A DNA stretch of 64,000 nucleotides from Marinobacter guineae (GCF_002744735.1 NZ_KZ319339.1:1-64000); one strand, 5' to 3'. Shown: positions 1-8,920, numbered from the stretch's first letter. The notes: a model not told the origin generated them from the sequence alone. Program-made: numbers and translations.

Positions 1-19
1 CCGTCCAATAGCACTAGAT

Positions 20-520
20 TCAAGATGGGGTCACCGGACGGTTACGAAACACTTCCTTTGGTGGCCATTTCACCAGAGCGACGTGCTCGTGCTCGAATTC
101 ATGCAGGGGCATGACCTGGAGACCTCCAATACCGGGGAGCCAGGGCGTGCCGGTGGTGTCGATGCGCACGGTTGACTGATCCCGCTCATCAAACTGATGC
201 AATTTTACCAGCAGGGTACAACCATCCTTACTGAACGGGGCGTGGCCGCTTCCCGGCGGATTACGCAGGTAGGTCCCGGCCGGGTAGTCTCCTGTTTCAT
301 CCGAAAACACGCCTTCAAGAACCAGGATTTCCTCGCCAAGGGGGTGTTCGTGCCGCTGGAATGAGGCGCCTGGCTCATAACGAACCACACTGGTCGCATG
401 GCCGCGCTCCGCTTCCTCTCGGGCGAGGGGTTTTCTGAGCACGCCGCCGGCAGGGCTGGGCACCCACTCCTGTTCGGCTGTCCGGATTACGACTTTCTGT
501 GAAAAGTCCATATTGAGCAT
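20..520 (-). CDS. ChrR-like cupin domain protein
   Basis: Cytoplasmic single-domain cupin of about 166 residues resembling the C-terminal cupin of the anti-sigma factor ChrR. The metal-binding pattern is visible as RHEHPLGEE near the middle and a later GHAPF histidine, so it probably binds a divalent metal. The ATG at 520 is preferred over an upstream TTG (532) because GAGG lies six bases in front of it. No sigma factor gene is next to it, so a role as an anti-sigma factor is not supported; it may be a small-molecule sensor or enzyme. It runs leftward to the window edge, on the same strand as the isochorismatase-like gene upstream. Confidence 0.8.
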   Translation of the reverse strand: MLNMDFSQKVVIRTAEQEWVPSPAGGVLRKPLAREEAERGHATSVVRYEPGASFQRHEHPLGEEILVLEGVFSDETGDYPAGTYLRNPPGSGHAPFSKDGCTLLVKLHQFDERDQSTVRIDTTGTPWLPGIGGLQVMPLHEFEHEHVALVKWPPKEVFRNRPVTPS

Positions 521-587
521 CGGAAACCTCAAAACGACCTGTGATTTGGAACCTCTGTTTACGTCGGCATCGTTGTGCCGGATGTAT

Positions 588-1118
588 TCACTTGATCAGT
601 GCCTGAATGTTTTTGAACTGTGGATGCCTGCAATGGCGCATCCACTCAAAGGCGACCATCTCAAGAGTCACAAGCCGCGCTCCGCTCTCGCTCAGGCGGT
701 CTAGAGCCACATCGCGGTCAAATTCGTTCCGGGAACCAGTCGCATCGGCCACCACCCAGACCTTGTATCCGGCGTCCAGGAGGCTCAGCGCGGTTTGCAT
801 CATGCAGACATGGGTTTCGCAACCACCCACCACGATATGTTGCCGGCCTTCGGGAAGAAGATCCACGAGTCCGTCGGGGCAGGCGTCGAAATGGTACTTT
901 GCCAGGATCTGATCACAAAGCTCCCGAACGGGCTCGACATTAGGGCCGAGTTTGTCGGGCAACTGTTCGGTAGCCACCACCGGAACCTCGATCAGGCCAG
1001 CAATAGTCGCGAGCGTGATACAGCGGTCAACCACCTCTTCCCCGTGGCTTATGGCCGGCATGAGTTTCTCCTGAACGTCGATCAGCAACACCATTGATTG
1101 CTCGGCTTTCATCAGCAT
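588..1118 (-). CDS. Isochorismatase-family hydrolase (YcaC-like)
   Basis: A 176-residue cysteine hydrolase of the isochorismatase superfamily. The N-terminal LLIDVQEKLMP carries the catalytic Asp, and GCETHVCMMQTAL carries the nucleophilic Cys and the preceding cis-peptide region. Family members hydrolyse amides or vinyl ethers; the true substrate cannot be read from sequence. AGGAG seven bases before the ATG supports this start. It is divergent from the DUF2905 gene, whose longest reading frame overlaps it, although the real start of that gene lies further right. Confidence 0.87.
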   Translation of the reverse strand: MLMKAEQSMVLLIDVQEKLMPAISHGEEVVDRCITLATIAGLIEVPVVATEQLPDKLGPNVEPVRELCDQILAKYHFDACPDGLVDLLPEGRQHIVVGGCETHVCMMQTALSLLDAGYKVWVVADATGSRNEFDRDVALDRLSESGARLVTLEMVAFEWMRHCRHPQFKNIQALIK

Positions 1119-1168
1119 TGTTATTCTCCTCGTGTCTAAGCCCGCTTCGCTGGATAAAGGTACGCATT

Positions 1169-1375
1169 ATGGCACGCCGGTTCATTATTGCCGGCATCAT
1201 ACTGATTGTTGTCGGGGCTATCCTCCATTTCGCACCCGGTATCCTGAGCTGGTTCGGGAAATTACCCGGCGATATCAATATTCGTTCGGAAAATAGCCGG
1301 GTGTTTATCCCGATTACCTCCATGATCATCATCAGTGTTGTGTTAACCATAGTCCTGAATCTGTTTAACCGGTAA
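1169..1375 (+). CDS. DUF2905 family small membrane protein
   Basis: A 68-residue inner-membrane protein with two hydrophobic segments (about residues 4-22 and 50-65) separated by a loop containing the family signature GKLPGDINIR. DUF2905 proteins have no known function. The ATG at 1169 is chosen because AAAGG sits nine bases upstream and family members start with this basic-hydrophobic N-terminus; a longer frame from 1094 would run into the divergent isochorismatase gene. Confidence 0.85.
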   Translation: MARRFIIAGIILIVVGAILHFAPGILSWFGKLPGDINIRSENSRVFIPITSMIIISVVLTIVLNLFNR

Positions 1376-1503
1376 ACAGAAAGCGAGGCGATTCCCGAAA
1401 TTTTTTGACGATTTCACTTAAGGGAGTTGCCAAGCGCCCCCAAAACCATTAAAGTTTGCGCCCTCAAATGAGCGACGACATCGCTGATTTGAAACAGTTT
1501 ATT

Positions 1504-1594
1504 GGAGAGGTGGCCGAGTGGCTGAAGGCGCACGCCTGGAAAGTGTGTATACGTTAATAGCGTATCGAGGGTTCGAATCCCTCCCTCTCCGCCA
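1504..1594 (+). tRNA. tRNA-Ser (GGA anticodon)
   Basis: A 91-base class II tRNA. The acceptor stem GGAGAGG pairs with CCTCTCC, followed by discriminator G and an encoded CCA. The anticodon loop CTGGAAA gives anticodon GGA, a long variable arm follows, and the T loop reads GTTCGAATC. Its last 17 bases plus two flanking bases recur at 17530-17548, suggesting use as an integration site. Confidence 0.97.
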
Positions 1595-1598
1595 ATAT

Positions 1599-1629
1599 AA
1601 AACCCCAGCAGAAATGCTGGGGTTTTTTA
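1599..1629 (+). terminator. Terminator of tRNA-Ser
   Basis: Inverted repeat CCCCAGCA / TGCTGGGG (1603-1610 and 1615-1622) with a GAAA loop followed by six T: a strong intrinsic terminator directly after the tRNA. Confidence 0.92.
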
Positions 1630-1652
1630 TTGGCCGATTGGCAGGGTAGAAA

Positions 1653-1739
1653 GAACCCTCGCGGGTTCCACCGAAGCCTGCACCGCAGGCTGAGGAACGT
1701 CGGAGCTATGCGACGACGGCCCCGGAGGGGTGAGGGCCG
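1653..1739. repeat. Cluster of three palindromes between tRNA-Ser and cydB
   Basis: Three hairpins lie in about 90 GC-rich bases: GAACCC/GGGTTC with loop TCGC (1653-1668), AGCCTGC/GCAGGCT with loop ACC (1675-1691), and CGGCCC/GGGCCG (1717-1739). They sit at the 3' end of the leftward cydB operon. They could end or protect that transcript, or be a copy of a dispersed intergenic repeat. No T-run follows on either strand. Confidence 0.55.
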
Positions 1740-1748
1740 CAGGCCGAA

Positions 1749-2750
1749 TCAGTGGTATCCCTCCCCGGCGTGTACCTTGCCCCGGAACACCCAATAGGTC
1801 CAGGCGGTGTAGGCCAGCACGATCGGAATCACGAACAGCAGCCCCAACAGCAGGAACAGCTGGGATTCATAGGCCGAAGCGGCATCCCAGAGCGTGTATT
1901 CCGGGGGAACCACATAAGGCCAGCGGCTGACCACCAGACCCAGATAGGTGGTGATGAACAGGCCCATCGTTGCTACAAACGGCATGCCTTCCTTGCGATC
2001 ACGTACCGAACGGTAGATCTGGAGCGCACACAGCAAGGTCAGCACCGGCAGGATCCAGATCACGGTCAGATTCGAGAACCAGCGCTCGCGAACCAGCTCA
2101 TCCACAAACGGGGTCCAGACACTGATAATGCCGAATACCACGAGTACCGCCGCCAACAGCGGCAGGGTGATTCTGTACGCCCACTGCTGCAGGTAACTCT
2201 CGGTTTTCATGATCAGCCAGGTGGAACCCAGTAGGGCGTAGCCGGCCAGCATTCCCAGACCGGTGAGCACGGTGAATGGCGTGAGCCAGTCCAGCGCTCC
2301 GCCAACATAAACCCCGTTCGCGGTCTCAAAGCCCTGAATATAGGCCCCCACCACGGCGCCCTGGGCAAAGGAGGCAACAGTAGAGCCGCCGGCAAAGGCC
2401 CAGTTCCAAAGGTAACGGGACGTGCGGGCCTTGAACCGGAACTCGAACGCCACGCCCCGAAAAATCAGCCCGGCCAGCAGCAGGAACACGCCGATGTACA
2501 GTGCCGGCAGGAAGATTGAATACACCATCGGGAAGGCCGCAAGCAAGCCAGCGCCACCCAGCACCAGCCAGGTCTCGTTGCCGTCCCACACCGGCGCCAC
2601 CGAGTTCATCATGGTGTCCCGGCCTTCCTCGCTCGGGGCGAAGGGGAAGAGAATCCCCACGCCCAGATCGAAGCCATCCATCAGCACATACATGATGATG
2701 CCGAAGCCGATAATGAATGCCCAGATAAGGGGCAGATCGAACAGTTCCAT
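1749..2750 (-). CDS. cydB: Cytochrome bd quinol oxidase subunit II
   Basis: A 333-residue polytopic inner-membrane protein, the second subunit of cytochrome bd. The start MELFDLPLIWAFIIGFGIIMYVLMDGFDLG is typical of CydB, and the rest holds about eight hydrophobic helices. The complex oxidises quinol and reduces oxygen to water, and is generally insensitive to cyanide and sulfide. It starts two bases after cydA ends, so the two are translationally coupled, and it is the last gene of the persulfide dioxygenase/sqr operon. No cydX-like small ORF was recognised after it. Confidence 0.96.
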   Translation of the reverse strand: MELFDLPLIWAFIIGFGIIMYVLMDGFDLGVGILFPFAPSEEGRDTMMNSVAPVWDGNETWLVLGGAGLLAAFPMVYSIFLPALYIGVFLLLAGLIFRGVAFEFRFKARTSRYLWNWAFAGGSTVASFAQGAVVGAYIQGFETANGVYVGGALDWLTPFTVLTGLGMLAGYALLGSTWLIMKTESYLQQWAYRITLPLLAAVLVVFGIISVWTPFVDELVRERWFSNLTVIWILPVLTLLCALQIYRSVRDRKEGMPFVATMGLFITTYLGLVVSRWPYVVPPEYTLWDAASAYESQLFLLLGLLFVIPIVLAYTAWTYWVFRGKVHAGEGYH

Positions 2751-2752
2751 AG

Positions 2753-4186
2753 TTAGTGCGCTCCCTGTCCTGCGGTGTTGCCTGAAATTTCGCCTTCTTC
2801 TGGTTCCAGGGGTACATGGGCGGCGGAGAAGGGACGCTTGGGACGTTCCGCTTCGTGCTCGTCTTCATCGTGACGATCCTCAAGACCGACGTAGAGTACC
2901 CGCATCAGGTAGTACACGCCGGCAGAGAACACCAGAGCGTACACCACGATATAGCCGATGAGCGTGAACAGTGCCATACCACCGGTCAGTGACGGGGTAA
3001 GCGCCTCCGCCTGGGTCATCTGGCCGTAAACCAGCCAGGGCGCCCGGCCGGCTTCAGTGACAAACCAACCAGTGAGCACTGCAATGAAAGGTCCGATGGT
3101 CATAAAGCGCATGCTTTGCAGGAACCAACGCTTACGAAAGTACCTCCCCCCAGGACGAAGAACCAATCCGGTGAGAGCAAAGAGAACCATCAGCATGCCG
3201 ATGCCAACCATAATCCGGAAGGACCAGAACACGATTGCCACCGGTGGCTGCTCGTCAACAGGAACCGCGCTCACTCCTGGCACCTCACCGTCCCATTCAT
3301 GGGTCAGAATGAAACTGGCCAGGCTGGGAATACCAATCTCGTAAAGGTTCCGCTGGTTCTCCTGATCAGGAATGGCAAACAGCAGCAACGGCACATTGCG
3401 GGAGGTGTCCCAGTTACCTTCCATCGCCGCCACTTTGGTTGGCTGATGCTCCAGAGTGTTCAGGCCATGGAAATCGCCTAGCACGACTTGTGCTGGTGCG
3501 ATAAACAGCAGTAGCCACAGGCACATGGATAACGCTTTACGGTTAGCCTCGACCTCGCGACCCCGAAGGAGATACCAGGCACTCACACCGGCCACCACAA
3601 AGCCGCCGGTCAGGAAGGAGGCCAGACCCATGTGGGCAAAACGATAGGGGAAGGAGGGGTTGAAAATTGCTTCGCTCCAGGACGTTACGTAGAACACGCC
3701 GTCGCGCAGCTCGGTACCGGCTGGAGTCTGCATCCAGCTGTTGGCCGACAGAATCCAGAAGGAGGAGATAAAGGTACCCAGCGCAACCATGATGGCGGCA
3801 AACAGGTGAACGCCGGCGGGCACCTTGTCGCGACCGAACAGCAGCACGCCGAGGAACGCCGCCTCCAGGAAGAAAGCCGTCACCACCTCATAACTCAGAA
3901 CAGGACCCAGGAAGTTGGCAGAGGCCTGGGCGAAGTTACTCCAGTTGGTTCCGAACTGGAACGACATCACGATGCCCGATACCACCCCCATGCCGAACAC
4001 CACGGCAAACACCTTGGTCCAGAAGGCAGAGAGCTTCACCCACACCGGATTCTCGGTTTTGAAGGCCAGGCCTTCGAGTACGGCGATGTAGGAAGCGAGG
4101 CCGATGGTAAACACCGGAAAAATGGCGTGAAAGGAAACTACAAACGCGAACTGGATTCTTGAAAGAATCAGGGGATCTAATTCCAT
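2753..4186 (-). CDS. cydA: Cytochrome bd quinol oxidase subunit I (CioA type)
   Basis: A 477-residue haem-carrying subunit. MELDPLILSRIQFAFVVSFH includes the conserved His near residue 20 that ligands a haem, and about nine membrane helices follow. The length, shorter than the E. coli protein of about 520 residues, fits the short-Q-loop (CIO) type found in Pseudomonas. The ATG at 4186 is preferred over 4207 because CTGGAGT lies eight bases upstream and family members start at MELDPL. The gene is 34 bases after the SulP gene and two bases before cydB. Its position behind sulfide:quinone reductase suggests a role in draining electrons from sulfide oxidation while haem-copper oxidases are inhibited. 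Confidence 0.96.
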   Translation of the reverse strand: MELDPLILSRIQFAFVVSFHAIFPVFTIGLASYIAVLEGLAFKTENPVWVKLSAFWTKVFAVVFGMGVVSGIVMSFQFGTNWSNFAQASANFLGPVLSYEVVTAFFLEAAFLGVLLFGRDKVPAGVHLFAAIMVALGTFISSFWILSANSWMQTPAGTELRDGVFYVTSWSEAIFNPSFPYRFAHMGLASFLTGGFVVAGVSAWYLLRGREVEANRKALSMCLWLLLFIAPAQVVLGDFHGLNTLEHQPTKVAAMEGNWDTSRNVPLLLFAIPDQENQRNLYEIGIPSLASFILTHEWDGEVPGVSAVPVDEQPPVAIVFWSFRIMVGIGMLMVLFALTGLVLRPGGRYFRKRWFLQSMRFMTIGPFIAVLTGWFVTEAGRAPWLVYGQMTQAEALTPSLTGGMALFTLIGYIVVYALVFSAGVYYLMRVLYVGLEDRHDEDEHEAERPKRPFSAAHVPLEPEEGEISGNTAGQGAH

Positions 4187-4220
4187 AGCGCGTACTCCAG
4201 TAGACACATAGGTGGTCAGA

Positions 4221-5981
4221 CTATTGGGTTGAGGTTGCAGCCGGGTGTAGCTTGTCTCTTCCCCAATATGGTGAATGGGCGAGTGCTTTCCACGCGTGGT
4301 AAGTACTCATGAAAATTTGTCCAGACAACTCTTCGCAGAAATGCGTTCGGCTCAGGCTATCCATAACCGGCCCCTTTACCTCAGCAAGATGAAGCGCGAT
4401 GCCCGAGTCCCTCATCCGTTTGTTGATTGCCTCCAGGCTCTCCAGTGCGGATGCGTCAATCACGTTTACGGCCTGGCACGTGAGAACCAGATTCCTTATT
4501 GCTGGCTTGCTGGCAATGAGCTCCAGGATGGTTTCTTCCAGATAGCGGGCATTGGCGAAGTAAAGACTCTCATCGACACGAAGAACGATCGTTTCATCAT
4601 CTGTCTCGACGCTGTGACGCTCAATATTCCGGAAATGTTCGGTACCGGGTACGAGACCAACCACGGCACTGTGCGGGCGACTGGTACGGTACAGGTAGAG
4701 ACCAATCGAGAGCCCGACACCGGCAAGGATGCCAGCTTCGACGCCCTCAACCAGCGTCAGCAGAATCGTTGCGAACATCGCCACGAAGTCGGCTTTCGAA
4801 TAGTCAAAGGTTCGACGGATAGCCCCGAAATCGATCAGGGTGCTCACGGCAATCATAATGGTGGCTGCCAGCGTTGCCTTGGGTAGGTAGGCAAGCACGC
4901 CCGTGAGCGTCAAGGTGGCCAGGGCAATGCCGACTGCCGTGAACATGCCGGCCAACGGTGTTTGTGCACCTGCCTCGAAGTTCACAACAGAGCGTGAGAA
5001 ACCACCGGAAACTGGAGACCCACCGCTGACGCCAGCGCCCACATTGGCTAGTCCGAGTGCAATCAGCTCAGAGTTCGGATCAATTCTCTGGCGTCTTTTT
5101 GCGGCGAGGGTCTGAGCAACGGAGACAGATTCCACAAACCCGACCAGGCTGATCAAAATGGCGGCCGGAACCAGAGTCGCCCAGATGTCGAACTCGAGAG
5201 GTGGGAGGCTGATTTCGGGAAGCCCGCTTGGCACCTGGCCAACCAGGTTTACACCGTCACTCCCGAGGTTGAATTGCCAAGCCAGGGCAGTTGTAACGAT
5301 GACCGCTGAAACAGGTGCCGCTTTTGCAACCAAATCCGCAGCCCGCTGAGACAGGCCAAAACCCGAGAGGGTTTGTTTCAGGTATTTCCGGCAGAGGAAT
5401 AGATAGAGCAGAGTGCCACCACCGATTGCCAGCGTAACGAAATTCGTTGCGGGCAAATCTCTGAGGAGGCCGTTTATCATTTCTATGAGATTGTGGCCGC
5501 CACCTTCGATACCCAGAATATGGCCAAGCTGACTACCGGCAATGAGAATGCCCGATGCTGTTACAAAGCCGGAGATTACGGGATGGCTCAGGAAGTTGGC
5601 CAGGAACCCGAGTCTTAATAGGCCCATTGCGAACAGGATCAGCCCAGAAAGGGTGGCCAGAACCAGTGCTGCGCCAACGTATTCCGGGGATCCAATCGCG
5701 GCGATACCACCAAGCGCCGAAGCTGTCATCAGAGACGCGACCGCCACGGGGCCTACTGCGAGAGTTGCACTGGTACCGAACAGGGCATAAACCACCAGGG
5801 GAATCATGCTGGCGTAGAGGCCAACTTCAGGCGGAAGTCCAGCCAACAGGGCATACGCTAAAGCCTGAGGGACGAGCATCAGCGTTACGATGATCGCCGC
5901 AAGGCCATCGCTGATCAACGCATCTGAACCATAGCCTTTCAGCCAGTTGATGATTGGCAGGTAGGCACCAGGATTTTTCAC
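4221..5981 (-). CDS. SulP-family anion transporter with STAS domain
   Basis: A 586-residue SLC26/SulP permease. The N-terminal about 420 residues are hydrophobic with the family pattern LVPQALAYALLAGLPPEVGLYASM, and the last about 120 residues form a cytoplasmic STAS domain (VLRVDESLYFANARYLEE, then VIDASALESLEAI). SulP members move sulfate, bicarbonate or other anions. Placed 12 bases after sqr in a sulfide-oxidation operon, it probably handles a sulfur oxyanion product such as sulfate or thiosulfate; direction of transport is inference. Confidence 0.92.
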   Translation of the reverse strand: MKNPGAYLPIINWLKGYGSDALISDGLAAIIVTLMLVPQALAYALLAGLPPEVGLYASMIPLVVYALFGTSATLAVGPVAVASLMTASALGGIAAIGSPEYVGAALVLATLSGLILFAMGLLRLGFLANFLSHPVISGFVTASGILIAGSQLGHILGIEGGGHNLIEMINGLLRDLPATNFVTLAIGGGTLLYLFLCRKYLKQTLSGFGLSQRAADLVAKAAPVSAVIVTTALAWQFNLGSDGVNLVGQVPSGLPEISLPPLEFDIWATLVPAAILISLVGFVESVSVAQTLAAKRRQRIDPNSELIALGLANVGAGVSGGSPVSGGFSRSVVNFEAGAQTPLAGMFTAVGIALATLTLTGVLAYLPKATLAATIMIAVSTLIDFGAIRRTFDYSKADFVAMFATILLTLVEGVEAGILAGVGLSIGLYLYRTSRPHSAVVGLVPGTEHFRNIERHSVETDDETIVLRVDESLYFANARYLEETILELIASKPAIRNLVLTCQAVNVIDASALESLEAINKRMRDSGIALHLAEVKGPVMDSLSRTHFCEELSGQIFMSTYHAWKALAHSPYWGRDKLHPAATSTQ

Positions 5982-5993
5982 AATTTACCTCCC

Positions 5994-7256
5994 TTACGCT
6001 TCACGGGTGGCCGGCGCGGCCATCCATTCGCGACCTTTTAGCATCCCGTTCCAATAGAGCCAGGGAAGCTGTTTGGCTTTCAGGAACCAGGCCATCCGTG
6101 TCGCTTTGGTGCCATCATTGATCCACTTCGGGAAGCTGGGCTGAAGCGTGCCGCCGTAGCCAAATTCAGCAAGAACGATGCGGCCCCTCTCGACGGTCAG
6201 CGGGCAGGACCCGTAACCGAGATAGGCTGCGGTTAGTGGCCGATCATGAAGAGAATGCACGACATTCTGCGCAACAACCGGGGCTTGCTTTCTTACCGCC
6301 GCCATCGTTTTGGAGTTAGGTGTACCACTGGCGTCGCCCAGTCCGAAAATCGTCGGAAACCGTTTGTGCTGAAGTGTTTCCGAGTCGAGGTCTAACCAGC
6401 CTTCAGAATTGGCCAGGCCGGATTCCTCGATGAACGAAGGAGCACATTGAGGAGGCACGACGTGAAGCATGTCAAAGGGAACCTCGATAGGGTGCTGACC
6501 GTCGACGGTTGTTTTCAGGAATTGGGCAATTCGTTTGGGGCCGTCAACGCTCAGTAGCCGCTCGTCAAAGCAAAGATCGATCCCGTAAAGATCGATGTAT
6601 CGTTGAAGTTCGGGGACGTAATCTTCAACGCCAAAAAGCACCTTCCCGGCGGAATGATAAGAAACATTGATGCTGTCCAACCGATGGTTGCGGCGCCAGT
6701 GGTCCGCCGACAGGTACATTGCCTTTTGCGGCGCACCGGCGCATTTAATGGGCATCGGGGGTTGCACGAAAACAGCGTTACCTTTCTCCAGCTGTTGCAC
6801 CAAAGACCAGGTATAGGGAGCGAGATCGTAACGATAATTAGAGGTGACACCGTGTTGACCAAGGGTGTCCTCAAGGCCCTCAACGGCACCCCAGTTGAGA
6901 ACCAATCCGGGGGCGATTACGAGCCGACTGTATCCGACCGAATAGCCGTCCGAAAGCAAGACCGTTTGCGTGTTGGGCTGCACGAATTTGGCAGACGCCT
7001 GATACCAGCTGCAGCCTTTCGGTATGACCGATTCTGCGGTTCGACGAGTGCTTTCGGCAGAAAAAACGCCACCGCCGACCATGGTCCAGCCTGGCTGATA
7101 ATCGTGAGTTTCGCTGGGATCAATAACCGCGATATCCAGGTCTCCCTGGCGTTTCAGCAGGCTTGAAGCGGTCGCAATGCCGCCTGCTCCGGCACCAATA
7201 ATGACAACGTCGTGGTGTCTGTGATTTGTCGCGGACTTGGGTTTGGAAAAAGACAT
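5994..7256 (-). CDS. sqr: Sulfide:quinone oxidoreductase, type II
   Basis: A 420-residue FAD-dependent membrane-peripheral enzyme that oxidises sulfide and passes electrons to quinone, making sulfane sulfur. The FAD site DVVIIGAGAGGIATASSLL is at about residues 16-34. The two catalytic cysteines are visible as C172 (PIKCAGAPQK) and C351 (GYGSCPL), spaced as in the mitochondrial enzyme. The C-terminal QLPWLYWNGMLKGREW resembles the membrane-anchoring tail of that group. It lies between the DUF442 protein (63 bases upstream) and SulP (12 bases downstream). Its product is the substrate of the persulfide dioxygenase encoded at the head of the operon. Confidence 0.95.
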   Translation of the reverse strand: MSFSKPKSATNHRHHDVVIIGAGAGGIATASSLLKRQGDLDIAVIDPSETHDYQPGWTMVGGGVFSAESTRRTAESVIPKGCSWYQASAKFVQPNTQTVLLSDGYSVGYSRLVIAPGLVLNWGAVEGLEDTLGQHGVTSNYRYDLAPYTWSLVQQLEKGNAVFVQPPMPIKCAGAPQKAMYLSADHWRRNHRLDSINVSYHSAGKVLFGVEDYVPELQRYIDLYGIDLCFDERLLSVDGPKRIAQFLKTTVDGQHPIEVPFDMLHVVPPQCAPSFIEESGLANSEGWLDLDSETLQHKRFPTIFGLGDASGTPNSKTMAAVRKQAPVVAQNVVHSLHDRPLTAAYLGYGSCPLTVERGRIVLAEFGYGGTLQPSFPKWINDGTKATRMAWFLKAKQLPWLYWNGMLKGREWMAAPATREA

Positions 7257-7319
7257 GTAGAGTTAATCTCCGTTCGCTTCGGGGACCTCCTTGTCCGCAT
7301 TAGTAAGTCATAATTGGCA

Positions 7320-7736
7320 TCATTGCCCCAGAAGATCTTTGATAGGCTGCGGATCATGTCCGGCTTCATGGGCCGCTGTCAGAAGATCCGGGATGTTGCA
7401 CTGTGGGCTCATTGCGCGGCTCTGGGCCCACATGTGGACCGCTCGGCGACCGGTCCTGCAGAAAGCCAGAATCGGCGAGGCTGATGTATCGAGGGCTTTT
7501 CCAAACGCCTCGATATCGCGCTGCGGATACTCACCCGATGCGACGGGAATGCTCACCCATTCAAGTCCGTGGGCCTCAGCTGCTTCTGCATATGCCCGTT
7601 CACCCTCGTAATCCTCTTCACTCTCCCTGCGATTGCAGATGACGGTTCGGAATCCTTGCTCTTTGACTTCGCGCATGTCGGCCGGATAGACCGCATCTGC
7701 AACAGCGAACTCGGGTTCAAGAAAATGAATTTTCAT
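7320..7736 (-). CDS. DUF442/TIGR01244 sulfurtransferase-phosphatase
   Basis: A 138-residue protein with the tyrosine-phosphatase-like fold that often accompanies, or is fused to, persulfide dioxygenases (the beta-lactamase-hydrolase-like, BLH, family). The catalytic loop is AFCRTGRRAVHMW (Cys near residue 93, C-x5-R). N-terminal KEQGFRTVICNRRESEE matches the family. It sits 13 bases after the persulfide dioxygenase gene and before sqr. A role as sulfur carrier or thiosulfate sulfurtransferase in sulfide oxidation is inferred from context; phosphatase activity is possible but less likely. Confidence 0.87.
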   Translation of the reverse strand: MKIHFLEPEFAVADAVYPADMREVKEQGFRTVICNRRESEEDYEGERAYAEAAEAHGLEWVSIPVASGEYPQRDIEAFGKALDTSASPILAFCRTGRRAVHMWAQSRAMSPQCNIPDLLTAAHEAGHDPQPIKDLLGQ

Positions 7737-7749
7737 CTCAGTGCTCCGT

Positions 7750-8616
7750 TTAAAACAAATTAATGGGGACCTTCAGATAGACCTGGCCGTTTTCTTCAGG
7801 AGTCGGCATTTCACCCGCTCGCATATTGACCTGAACAGACGGCAGGATCAGGCGAGGCATGTTCAGCGTGGCATCTCGCTCTGAGCGGAGAACAACAAAA
7901 TCCTGCTCGCTCATACCCTCGCCAACGTGGATGTTATTAGCCCGTTGCTCAGCTACGGTCGTCTCGTGCACAAACTCATCACGACCCGCCGCTTTGTAGT
8001 CATGGCAAAGAAAAATGCGTGTCTCTCCCGGCAACGCCAGTACTTTCTGGATCGACCGATACAAGGTGTGGGCATCGCCTCCCGGGAAATCACAGCGAGC
8101 CGTTCCGGAATCCGGTGCAAAAATGGTGTCGCCAACAAAAGCCGCGTCGCCGATTACGTAGGTCAAACAAGCCGGAGTATGGCCAGGCGTGTGCAATATC
8201 CGGGCGTCGAGAGCTCCAATCTGGAACGTATCGCCTTCCTTGAACAGACGATCGAACTGACTGCCGTCGCGGGCAAACTCCGTTCCGGCATTGAACGCTT
8301 TACCGAAAACTTCCTGGACCTCGACGATTTTCTCGCCAATGCCTGTCTTTCCACCAAGCTGGTCGTGCAGGTAGGGCGCCGCTGAGAGATGGTCAGCGTG
8401 CACATGGGTTTCGAGAATCCATTCAACGGTCAGATGGTTGTTCCTGACATACTCGATAATCTCATCGGCGGAGCGAACATCCGTTCGCCCTGCCGCGTAG
8501 TCAAAATCCAGAACAGAATCGATGATGGCGCAAGCCGAACTGTTCGGATCCTGAACGATGTAACTGAACGTGTTGGTTGGTTCGTCAAAGAAGTGAGTAA
8601 CTAAAGGATGCCGCAT
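7750..8616 (-). CDS. Persulfide dioxygenase (MBL fold), copy 1
   Basis: A 288-residue metallo-beta-lactamase-fold non-haem iron enzyme that oxidises glutathione persulfide to sulfite. Metal-binding motif THVHADH is at about residues 71-77, HTPGHTPACL and GDTIFAPDSGTARCDFPGGD follow, and LCHDYKAAGRDE is near the end, matching the ETHE1/BLH group. The ATG at 8616 is preferred over 8631 because the longer start sits inside the ribosome-binding sequence GGAGG, which is eight bases from 8616. It is the first gene of the seven-gene leftward operon ending with cydB and has a TTATAAGGATA operator-like site upstream (8675-8690). Confidence 0.92.
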   Translation of the reverse strand: MRHPLVTHFFDEPTNTFSYIVQDPNSSACAIIDSVLDFDYAAGRTDVRSADEIIEYVRNNHLTVEWILETHVHADHLSAAPYLHDQLGGKTGIGEKIVEVQEVFGKAFNAGTEFARDGSQFDRLFKEGDTFQIGALDARILHTPGHTPACLTYVIGDAAFVGDTIFAPDSGTARCDFPGGDAHTLYRSIQKVLALPGETRIFLCHDYKAAGRDEFVHETTVAEQRANNIHVGEGMSEQDFVVLRSERDATLNMPRLILPSVQVNMRAGEMPTPEENGQVYLKVPINLF

Positions 8617-8674
8617 GGTCTTGACCTCCACTAAGGGGCTTGTTGAACCGTGCAGCTAAAGTAACAATTTAATG

Positions 8675-8690
8675 GTTATAAGGATAGCTC
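8675..8690. promoter_or_regulatory. Operator-like site, copy 1 (partial palindrome)
   Basis: GTTATAAGGATAGCTC shares its first 12 bases with the perfect palindrome GTTATAAGGATATAAC at 17165-17180. Both lie upstream of persulfide dioxygenase genes (about 60 and 45 bases from the starts), and on the coding strand the TATAAC half could act as a -10 box. It is probably the binding site of a repressor of the sulfide operon. The regulator gene was not found in the window. Confidence 0.5.
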
Positions 8691-8797
8691 CAAAAGGTAT
8701 ATCAATATTAATTGATGCTATAGCGTTAAGTGATTGCTTGTTAATGCGCTGATTTTATTTATTATTTTCCGGGGATGTCCGGAGTGGGGCGATCGAA

Positions 8798-8812
8798 AGT
8801 GACTTTGTCACT
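8798..8812. promoter_or_regulatory. Palindrome AGTGACTTTGTCACT, copy 1
   Basis: A perfect 6+3+6 palindrome 108 bases upstream of the protoporphyrinogen oxidase start. The 18-base context AAGTGACTTTGTCACTGA is identical in reverse complement at 16112-16129, upstream of the dsrE-like gene. It is probably a dimeric regulator's site; it is not an FNR box, and it lacks the six-base spacer of a classical CRP site. Confidence 0.55.
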
Positions 8813-8920
8813 GAAAGGGTGTTTTGCGCGCGATAGGGTCATGTTCCTCTCATTCTTAGTGATTGATTGGGACGTTTAACGATCACACATGCTGAACCTG
8901 GATGGTTCATAGGGAGTTGT

